28,153 nucleotides of DNA. Origin: Gamsiella multidivaricata. Taxonomy: Eukaryota > Mortierellomycota > Mortierellomycetes > Mortierellales > Mortierellaceae. The notes under the pieces are model-generated. The model had not been told where the DNA came from and did not search any database. It saw only the letters and a list, made by a program, of their open reading frames with translations. Position numbers and translations under genes: made by a program. Position 1 is the stretch's first letter. Each line of letters starts with the position of its first letter. Positions 20,847 to 28,153 of this stretch are shown here, piece by piece. The stretch lies in NCBI RefSeq assembly GCF_025024155.1, contig NW_026251870.1, forward strand, positions 1 through 28,153, in the 5' to 3' direction.

Positions 20847-23800
20847 ATGGATCCTTGGACCGCAAGCACTGCGGCCAATGGCGAGACAGAGGGTTTGGCT
20901 GCCGCTGATCTCACCTATTTAGCATACTCATTGGCAAGTTCTACGTCTTTATCAAGCATGACAATCTCTTCAAAGAAGTATCAGAAAACAATTGAGTCTG
21001 CGATATCGTTCGCATTGAAGGCTAATGGCTTCCATTCCATTGTTATCCTTTTCTAGACCCGGATCAGGCCTATCGTACCCGATGTTTTTGTTGTTCAGAG
21101 GATCAAGGATATACGGCGAATCAAGGGACTGGAGTTGGACGTCGTTCTACTACAGTTTTGGCTTGCTGGGCTTACAGGATTGGCTGAGTCGAATTCATCA
21201 AGCCAACGCCTCATCTGGAAGAGTTTGCTGCTAGTGAAAGTAGGTACCCTTCTCACGAGAAGCAAGAAAACCCCATGCCTCTAGGGGATCAGTCGCATAC
21301 AATGCAATATGGAGCTCACACGCCCTTGCCTTCACACCTAATAGATCCCAAGTATTATGTCGCAGCTGTGTTTCGATCAAGAAGAAGTAAGATGACAGGA
21401 TTTCTTAAGCCTTGTTCAGGATGCATCCATGGCGGCCAATTAATGGAGCTCATTCTATCCTCAGATATACCGTTATGTAGAGTCAGCGTTACGACAACTG
21501 TCCTTTTACCGAGGAATATTGAACGAGTGCGACGAGAGTGTAGAGGACGGCACAGCCGACAGGGTCAATATCTTAAAGGCAATTGCAATTGGATGCCAAA
21601 CAAAGGGACTGGTCAGACCAAACCAGCTTGATATCCTCAATGACGTTTCACCCTCGCAGGACAGCTCCAACAATTACAAGTTCATAGACTCGTCGTCATT
21701 GGAGACAATTGACGATCTGTGCGGGCGGACATTGAGTGATTTTGAGCACCAAGAAAAGCTTGTCGATCGAATTATCCAGGTAATTGTTGTTCTGGGGCCA
21801 TATCATCTGTTGGCCGATATTAAATGCAACAAATTGATCGAAGGAAGCTTTTGTATCCATACCTAGGTTTGCGAGAATGCATGTACAAAGATGGATGTGT
21901 TTGTGCTCTCCAAACTCTGCCAAACACTCGACGATAATCCAATGGTGTTGGATCTTATCCATCTCTTGCGATCTCCATCCGCACTGTTGAATCCTCTGGA
22001 GAGGTTCGTCAACAATCTTCAGCAAAACGAGGACAACGATATCGGTAAGGTACATGGCCGGCAACAGTCAAACGAAAGATGCAAAGACTATAGAGCTGAC
22101 TATTCTGACAACCTTAATTATGTCTCTGATAGATACCTGCAACTCAAATCTGGAGGGCTTTGGAATTGTGCTGATCCTGATCTTGACAATCATTCGCAGA
22201 TACGAACTCGCCGGGTGCTTGGACTCTGTGCTAAGGGAGCAGAATAGGTTCTGCTATCTCTGGCTTCACCGTACCTCAGCCACGATACCAACCATATCGA
22301 TACAGTCCATGGATTCGGACATGCACGCCCTAATGGGGCGATGGATCACAGCTCTGTTCGACAGCATGGGAATATCAGATGGCCTTATTCAGTACGTAGG
22401 CAATTGTCATTCGCCGCTGTTGCGTCCTGGGAGTTTCAGGATAGAGTCGACTCGAACTGAACATTCATATTTGATACACTGTAGGACGTCCAAACCGCAG
22501 ATGCTTCTAGAGATATCACCTTCCATCTTTGAGCAATCCCTGGCGGCATGTCAGGCAGGCGTGATTGACGCTACGACTCTAAATAGCGGTCTCGACTACT
22601 TTTTGCAGCCGTGTCTGCTCTTCGTCTTGATCGGTGTTGTGCAATATCTTTGCGAAGAGATTTTATTTTCAACACCCTCATCCTTCCCATCGACCAACGC
22701 TACATCCAATTTACCTGGTTCTGTACCTGGGCAGTCCATGCTCTCCCCTATAGGCCATGCCATCTCGCCACTTGCGTCGCGGGGCGCAAAACCTCCACAA
22801 CACATGAATACCTCGACTACTTCCCACGGCCAAGGGTCAGGAAAGAGCGTGGCGTCGGTAGCGATGCTGCAATCATGTTTGAAGTCGCTTCTTGCTGGAG
22901 AAGCATTTCCTCTACGATTGATGCGGCTACTAAAGAGTGAGGTCTTGGCGGTACTAGAACATCAAACCATAGAGAATGACCATCAAATGGTGATTATCCA
23001 GGAGCGCCTGGCAGCGGCTTCGGCGAATTATTATCGTACGTACAATTTCAAATTTCTTAAGGCTCTTTTTTTTAAAAAAAAAATTTGGTACTCACTCAGC
23101 GCTGTTTCCCCTTTTCTAGCCTGGTCTGTATCGGAAGCATATGATGTACCAAAGCTGGCACAGCAGACTTCATTGGCGTACGAGGCCATCGTGTCGGGAG
23201 GAAGGACATCTTTGATAGCAAGGAGAGAGAAAGGTTGGCATGTGTTTGGTGGATCATGTTACCATATCGATGTGGATCTCTTCCGGACAACATTGTGCTA
23301 TCTTGGACCTGCACAATTCGTAACAACCATCTTGAAGCAACTTTTAAAAGCTGCCCGCACTCCACATGGCAGACGCGCAGGTAAAGCGAATATGCGACAT
23401 GTTTATAAATGAATACGTATGCGGTCTTAAAGAGCGTATGGCACTCATACTAACATGAGTCTATATTGCCATTTGGAAATCAGTTGAACTAGGTGCCGCT
23501 ATGATATCAACGCCTCTCGTGGGCTGTGGAGACGAGCACCTTGCCCCTCAAAGCTTGCTTTGGACACTCATATACCAGACGCTGTGGATCCCCGTCCCTG
23601 GAAGACTTGAAACATTTTCGCAGGGCAAATTGTTGGCTGAATTCGTTGGCATGACCCTGGATCTCTTCCAGAGTCGCACGTTGATTCAGTTGCGTCAAAA
23701 CCAGCTACAGAAAGGGACAACACGTGCCTCGAAGGATACAATGGATATTGATATGGTTGGGCCACAAGCAGGTAGCTTCAAGTGCAGTAACGGGAGCGGA

Positions 23801-24010
23801 ACGACAACTCTTTCACACGATCAACTGGAAAGAGACGCCGCGGTAGAGCCGTTCAGAGTGATGCTGGACCAGCGACTGAGGGCTCTGGAGCCGATTACGC
23901 GGGATCGACCTGGGTTCGAGGGATTTGCGCAGGGGATGCGTCAGTACAGACAGCGCCATCCACCTCTCACGCTACCTTTGCACCAGCCCAAGAAGGCACG
24001 CCGTGCGTGA
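20847..24010 (+). CDS. MED5: Mediator complex subunit 5 (Med5/Nut1), 811 aa, 9 exons
   Basis: Tail-module subunit of Mediator, linking activators to RNA polymerase II. Exons: 20847-20977, 21068-21239, 21345-21386, 21465-21779, 21867-22044, 22133-22391, 22485-23035, 23120-23380, 23484-24010 (2436 nt, in phase). Med5-family landmarks occur in order: LIWKSLLLVKIPSIMSQL (about 92-109), a first-half helical region, EGFGIVLILILTIIRRYEL (about 287-305), GRWITALFDSMGISDGLIQ (to 366), SPSIFEQSLAACQAGVID then LDYFLQPCLL, and the C-terminal VDLFRTTLCYLGPAQFVTTI. 811 aa is shorter than yeast Nut1 (about 1130) and most filamentous-fungal Med5. Exon 1/2 is the least certain join: intron 1 (90 nt) is a multiple of three and is marked mainly by an in-frame TAG at 21054-21056. 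A 15-nt intron would be needed otherwise. Confidence 0.88.
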
Positions 24011-25010
24011 ACGGAGTCCAGATAAGATAATGACTAGCCTACTTTTCTGTGTTCTGCCCTGGGCATTAAAAGCCAAGCGTTGAGGATCAATAAAACAATG
24101 CTCTCGTAAGGGGACAGATACCTTATACGAAATACAAGAAAGCATGGCATCTCTCTCTCATTTTTTTTCTCCCACTGTCTCTTTCAACCTTTCTTTTCCC
24201 TTTTATCTCCGCACCTCGCGGGCCATCAATGTTCCGCAGGCCATAGATAATTCATCAATCAGAATAAGAAAGATGGTGAGTTGAGGGATGCACATCCGTC
24301 TGGATGCCACTTTGCTGTTTGCTTCGTATACTTTTTCTTTTTTTTTGCGCCTTTTGCGGTCTATTATTGAGAGTACTGAGGGCATTAGGCCGTGTACTCC
24401 AATGTTGATTTGTCGACACCAAAGGCGCATCTTCTCCATCGTTGTTTATTTTCCCCCCTGAAGCGCTCTCATGCATGCAATTGCTCCCATGCGCCCTCGG
24501 CCCTGTTCAAAAAAGGATATTCTTTTCCGAGGTATTTATTTGTTTAGTTTAATCTTTTTTTTTGTCCGAAATCACGAAATCAGAGGGCACAAGAAAATCG
24601 AGGAAGACCAAGCGAGGAGGAGAGGAAAAAGCAATAAGGCGGTGTTATTACTCACTGATCTGGCCGATAGATGAAGGTGCATGAAGGAGGGTCAGGAGCT
24701 GAGAACCATCCATTTCAACCTCAATATAGTTATGAAATGCCGAGAACGGTGGAGATGGACAAGGAACCCATCGCGCATAGGATGGTACTAAACCACACAT
24801 ACGCGCTTACAGGCTGGGCCATGACCCTCCACGCGCCTTTTTTCAATCCCCGTGTTTTTTATGACATCTTGGCTCTTGGCGCTCCGATAACATTGCAAAA
24901 GATACATCTTTACATCAGACGATGGGTGTTGTTTGAACATTGCCTTATGCCTTTTTTCTTTTTATTTATTCAACATGGGTAATATGCAGCACTGCTATTT
25001 TATTGGTTCC
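24011..25010. other. Intergenic between the MED5 and ferritin 3' ends
   Basis: 1 kb between two convergent genes. AATAAA at 24089-24094 is the probable MED5 poly(A) signal. The minus-strand signal for ferritin lies at 24961-24970. Between them the sequence is A/T-rich with T-tracts (24340, 24555) and no repeat I can define. A plus-strand frame at 24671-24982 (103 codons) has no recognisable domain. Confidence 0.45.
24961..24970 (-). promoter_or_regulatory. Overlapping AATAAA poly(A) signals of the ferritin gene
   Basis: TTTATTTATT on the plus strand reads AATAAATAAA on the minus strand, 41-50 nt beyond the ferritin stop codon. This is the usual distance for a fungal 3' end. Confidence 0.6.
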
Positions 25011-26142
25011 TTAGTCCTTGTGGTGGAGCAAGTTCTGGTCCCAGAGGTACACTGTGTATTGAAAGCACAAGGGAAAAAAGTAAGAAAAGACAAACATCTA
25101 TTAGTTTCTGTTGCACTACAGTGAAATTGTTTACAGCATCATTAGAGAAAAACAGATGAAAGTAACATTTACATCCAAGACCGTCGCCGCCAACGCGGTT
25201 CAGTTGGGTGACGAGATCTGCAATCTTCTTGATGGCTTCAACCTGCTCCTCGAGGTACTCCGACTCGATAAAGTCGCAGAGCTGAGGATCATTGTTCTCC
25301 TCGGCGACCTTGTGCAGGTTGAGCAAACTCTTGTTGACATCTATATGGTGTTTAAAAAAAAACATGGCGACATTGTGTCATTGTGGTCAGAATCGATTAA
25401 TTGAGTTGCGCTTTGACAATCGAAAAGCGCCAAAAAGAAATGCTTTCAATTGCGACGCGATGCATGTACGCTGTTTATACGCCCACTGTTTCTTGGGCCT
25501 ACTGAGCCCATTCAGGGGCAGGAACAGGATTTCCGATAAGAAAAAGTACGTGGACATCAAACGTTACCTTTCTCAAGCTGGAGGGTCGACTCAATGGCAT
25601 TGCGAGCAGAGGACCAGTCGGACTCGGGGGCCTGGAGGGTCTGGAGGATGACCTTGCCTCCACGGCGATTCTGGTAATTGATCAGCTTCTGAGCGTGCTC
25701 GCGCTCCTCTTCAGCGCTCTCGCGGAAGAATTTCTCGAGGCCGGGAAGGGCCTGGTTGACATGGCCGGCCCATGCAGAGAGTGACAGGTAGACCTGGGAA
25801 GCCTGGAGCTCCTGGCTAATCTGTTGTTGTAAACCGGGAAGCCGTTAAAAGTTAGCAAAAGCGAGGGTCCACCTTCTTCTCTTCCTCATTCATATATCTA
25901 CGATATAAATGGCGTCGTCTTCGTCGTTCTTCTCTGTATCGAGCCCGTCTCTCGATGTCCCGCAGGCGTCGTTGCTCCTCCTGCTGTTGCTTCTCCTGCT
26001 GCCGCTCCTCTTCCAGCTGCCGCTGTCGGTCACTCTCTTGCTGTTCTGCCCGCCGCCGCTCCTCTTCCAATTGTCGCTGTTGTTCCCGTGTTTGCTGTTC
26101 TGCCTGCTGCATTTGTTGCCGAAGGTGCCTCTGCCCCTTCAT
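25011..26142 (-). CDS. H-type ferritin with a Gln/Glu/Arg-rich N-terminal extension, 243 aa, 4 exons
   Basis: Iron-storage protein that oxidises Fe2+ and stores it in a 24-mer shell. Exons in coding order: 26142-25873, 25820-25568, 25340-25173, 25051-25011 (732 nt, in phase). The ferritin core is about residues 84-243. All H-chain ferroxidase ligands are present (human numbering in brackets): Glu94 (27) in ISQELQAS, Tyr101 (34), Glu129 (62) and His132 (65) in EEREHAQKL, Glu173 (107) in LQLEKDV, Gln207 (141) in [22 protein letters not shown] is classic. Residues 1-82 are almost entirely Gln, Glu and Arg and should form a long charged helix; such an arm is not usual for ferritin. Exon 1 joins through a 52-nt intron with weak donor GTGGAC but a perfect CTAAC branch site. 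If translation began at Met84 the protein would be a plain 160-aa ferritin. The core is certain, the extension probable. Confidence 0.93.
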
Positions 26143-26255
26143 GGTATTCAGGGTAGGCAAGAGTTTTGTGCAAATAAGGAAAAATGACGTGCAAATAGAG
26201 AGCGGTGGCTGTGTGCAACACAATAATACTATTGAACGCGACAAGGTACCGAGCC

Positions 26256-26338
26256 CCGAAAATAGCTCAGTTGGTAGAGCGGGAGACTGTAGTTCGTATG
26301 TCATCTCTAGGTCCCTGGTTCAAATCCGGGTTTTCGGA
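26256..26338 (+). tRNA. tRNA-Tyr (anticodon GTA) with a 10-nt intron
   Basis: A full cloverleaf can be drawn. The acceptor stem is CCGAAAA/TTTTCGG with discriminator A. The D-arm is GCTC...GAGC, and the anticodon stem GGAGA/TCTCT ends in one G-T pair. The T-arm is CCTGG-TTCAAAT-CCGGG with one G-T pair. Loop CTGTAG gives anticodon GTA at 26289-26291. A 10-nt intron (26293-26302) sits one base 3' of the anticodon, the canonical place; tRNA-Tyr genes are split in nearly all eukaryotes. A-box and B-box sequences lie inside the D- and T-arms. Confidence 0.95.
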
Positions 26339-26341
26339 TCC

Positions 26342-26345
26342 TTTT
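26342..26345 (+). terminator. Pol III terminator of tRNA-Tyr (T4)
   Basis: A run of four T begins three bases after the discriminator base, enough for RNA polymerase III release. Confidence 0.6.
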
Positions 26346-26417
26346 GCCTCTAATCCGATCAGGGGATCGCCTGCATGGCACATCAATGTGTATCGGGACA
26401 ATCTATTTGGGAAGAAT

Positions 26418-26517
26418 ATAATCTCACGGGGGGGTGAGATTTTATTCTTACACCCCCCGTGAGAGCTCTAATCTTACACCCTGTTATTTTATGGCGAACC
26501 AAAGATAATCTCACGGG
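26418..26517. repeat. GC-rich hairpin and direct repeats downstream of the tRNA
   Basis: Arms 26422-26433 (TCTCACGGGGGG) and 26453-26464 (CCCCCCGTGAGA) are perfect 12-bp inverted repeats around a 19-nt loop. The 13-mer ATAATCTCACGGG occurs at 26418-26430 and again at 26505-26517 in the same orientation. TCTTACACCC occurs twice between them. The pattern looks like transposon-end debris or nested insertions; no coding sequence is involved. Confidence 0.7.
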
Positions 26518-26578
26518 CATACAAAAGCATAATAGACGCATTTAGATTAATACCTGGGTTTCTCAGTGCTTAAGCACC

Positions 26579-26930
26579 TGACACCCCGTTATCGTCGCCC
26601 AGGTGTGTCAAGAGGGCAAACTTCAGTACATCTCTCTCTCTACCAGTGCCCACTTTTGTACACCTCTCTTTCTATACCAGCCCGCACTTTTTTTCCTTCT
26701 GCCCCGACCACGCGCCATCGTACCCAATACGTAATTGTTAATAGATTGCTCTTGCTCCTAGTCCCATCACCTCAATTCGTTTAAGGATCCGGATCTTTTT
26801 AGCCATCGCTTCCTTGATATAGGCTGTAGTTCAGCTCCGTTCTCTGATACCAGGTGTGTTACACTCTTGACACACTCGGGCGACGCACTAAATTGCTGAT
26901 TACCAGTAGTGCGGTGATAACGGGGTGTCA
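26579..26930. mobile_element. 352-bp element with terminal inverted repeats (MITE-like), right arm interrupted
   Basis: The outer 15 bp TGACACCCCGTTATC (26579-26593) are repeated exactly in inverse orientation at 26916-26930. The inner part of the left arm (26594-26614, GTCGCCC...TGTGTCAAGAG) also recurs inverted at about 26864-26885. There it is separated from the outer part by 30 extra bases (26886-26915). The combined arm is about 36 bp. The interior of about 250 bp has CTCTCTCT-type pyrimidine repeats and no transposase. No clear target-site duplication is seen. A non-autonomous DNA element is the best reading. Confidence 0.6.
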
Positions 26931-27480
26931 TACTAGGTCTACATGTAGATTCACATATCGGTTTCCTTATCGCTGGAGAACCTACCCCTTTGTCCAGTCC
27001 AATATGAGGCAGGATTGAGCCAGATTCCACTCCGAAGCTGAATGACGAGGTGCCATGGAAAAGAGAAAACAGACAGTCGTTTGTGATCATATTGGAGTAG
27101 TACTTTACGACTCAAAATCACTATCGTGGATCTTTGCAAAGGTTTAATGCTAGATTTAGTATGCTATGGTGTCGACAGTGCTTCGCCCAGTTTCTACAAT
27201 ATTTCAATGCACTGTTGACACCGATGCAACTAGTATATAACCCCTATCTACGCATAGAACTAGATAGCAGCATTCGCCCAATAAAATACCCTTTTCACCC
27301 TAGATCCTTCGACACCTCAGATACTCCAATCGTTTGCAAGCATGCCGACGCGTAGGGAGTTACCTAGCTTTCACTATCGTGGAAAATGATAAGCAAGGCA
27401 AGACCATGCGCTTTCCCGTCTCTACATCTGCACAATTTTATATCGTTCTACACTCGCTCCACCAAACCGCCATTTTTATT
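26931..27480. other. Repeat-bearing tract without supported genes
   Basis: Between the inverted-repeat element and the broken gene there is a minus-strand frame (27090 to 26767, 107 codons) that runs through the right arm of the element. It has no recognisable domain. A TATATAA near 27234 and a 15-codon plus-strand frame from the ATG at 27342 are present, but I see no basis for calling a gene. Confidence 0.4.
27168..27222. repeat. 14-bp near-perfect inverted repeat
   Basis: GGTGTCGACAGTGC (27168-27181) pairs with GCACTGTTGACACC (27209-27222) at 13 of 14 positions across a 27-nt loop. A TATATAA follows at about 27234. It could be a transposon end, an operator-like palindrome or chance; its place in a repeat-bearing tract favours the first. 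Confidence 0.5.
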
Positions 27481-28053
27481 TTACTTATTTTCAGTTGGAG
27501 ACATACGACTAGGGGATTTGAATGTACCAAAGTGAGGGGCCTTAGAGCGCGTTCTTTTTCTACTTGTAGAAACCGGACTGGAAGGTCCGGTGCCAGAAGC
27601 AGAAGCAGAAGCAGCTTGCATAGCTTGCCCCTGCCCTTGACCTGCTGCAATCTGAGCAATAGAGCTCAGGACCCGTTGCTCCATAGCTGTGATTAGCGTG
27701 CGCTGTTCCTCTTAAAACGCCATGATTTGCATGCGCTGTACATGTTGCTGTTGAGTATTTGCAATGTCCGAGCCCCGCATGAACTCTCGGATAGTTGCAC
27801 CAACCACTCTTCCTGAATCAAATGTCATTGAAGTAGCCGAAATGACGTTATTGTTGAATATGAGTGCATTGCTGCCGCTAAACGCCTCATCGCCTTTGTG
27901 GTTCTTCTCATCAATCTCGTCATCAGATGTACCTGAGGCATTGGCGACCTCCAAATCATCAGGGAGAACTTGAACGCTGTCAATAAGTTGAAGCCCTGGA
28001 ACGTTAATCGGGATGTTGGAATGGCGCAGACCCACTTGTAATGCTTGCTCAGG
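27481..28053 (-). pseudogene. Fragment of an unknown protein gene with an in-frame stop, running toward the window edge
   Basis: From 28053 down to 27481 one minus-strand frame reads as protein-like sequence for 190 codons, broken by a TAA at 27712-27714 (codon 114). Before the stop it has acidic and polar segments (SDDEIDEKN) and a Gln-rich helix (ANTQQQHVQRMQIM). After it comes EEQRTLITAMEQRVLSSIA, a QGQG/ASASAS low-complexity stretch and a basic SRKRTRSK motif that looks like a nuclear localisation signal. The helix continues across the stop, as if a CAA/CAG had mutated. Upstream the frame is closed by TAG (28054-28056). Another frame continues to about 28136 with a zinc-finger-like VCRKPFLTRDSLSKH segment, so an intron or frameshift lies there. 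Function unknown; a domesticated or decayed transposon-associated DNA-binding protein is possible. Confidence 0.4.
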
Positions 28054-28153
28054 CTATCTCTTGTCAGGAATGGCTTTCTGCAAACGTAGATGAAATCCAT
28101 GCTTCTATCCTCGCGCCTTTCAAATCGGACGAACACATTTAAAAGGACGTTTC

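Noticed and set aside
21025..21234. Alternative frame over Med5 exon 2 (70 codons, Trp/Tyr/Ser-rich)
   Set aside because: The other frame gives the Med5 landmark WKSLLLVK and joins in phase to the next exon; this one ends in a stop with no join.
24671..24982. 103-codon plus-strand frame between MED5 and ferritin
   Set aside because: No domain, overlaps the ferritin poly(A) region, composition typical of non-coding DNA.
25909..26353. Two plus-strand frames (Leu/Ser-rich and Ser/Cys/Arg-rich) opposite ferritin exon 1
   Set aside because: They are antisense shadows of the Gln/Glu/Arg repeat codons, and one runs into the tRNA.
26767..27090. 107-codon minus-strand frame through the right arm of the inverted-repeat element
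   Set aside because: No recognisable protein family and it crosses the element boundary; kept only as a note.

Overview
The window is nuclear DNA of a filamentous fungus, most likely an early-diverging (Mucoromycota-type, plausibly Mortierella-like) species. Genes are densely packed. They contain many short GT-AG introns (52-311 nt, mostly 80-130), often with CTAAC/CTAAT-like branch sites. The gene set includes a fungal Mediator Med5, but also a Gemin5 orthologue and an H-type ferritin, which most Ascomycota and Basidiomycota lack. The species call is inference; the gene models come from reading frames and splice phases. Every spliced model closes to a whole number of codons.

Layout. 1-2033 is gene-poor: small unsupported reading frames, a degenerate DNA transposon relic (691-1173), and a long promoter with a perfect CACGTG palindrome and a pyrimidine-rich leader. 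Three genes then run rightward: a class B bHLH transcription factor (2034-4049), adenylate kinase (4228-5878, with an exceptional 763-nt first intron) and a Gemin5-like WD40 protein (6211-11121). Three genes run leftward: a peroxisomal ABCD fatty-acyl half-transporter (14621 to 11242, 10 exons), a predicted secreted protein of unknown function (17551 to 15395) and the anaphase-promoting complex subunit APC8/CDC23 (20440 to 17887, 9 exons). APC8 shares a 406-nt divergent promoter with Mediator subunit 5 (20847-24010, 9 exons). A ferritin (26142 to 25011) follows, with an unusual Gln/Glu/Arg-rich N-terminal extension, then an intron-containing tRNA-Tyr (26256-26338).

Right of the tRNA the character changes. 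26339-28153 holds hairpins, short direct repeats, a small element with terminal inverted repeats (26579-26930) and the remains of a broken gene cut by the window edge.

The genes do not form one pathway. They are core housekeeping functions (nucleotide balance, snRNP assembly, peroxisomal lipid import, cell-cycle ubiquitin ligase, transcription, iron storage) between two repeat-bearing flanks. No CRISPR, operon or bacterial-type signal is seen. The most noteworthy items are the fungal Gemin5, the extended ferritin, the uncharacterised secreted protein and the two small inverted-repeat elements.
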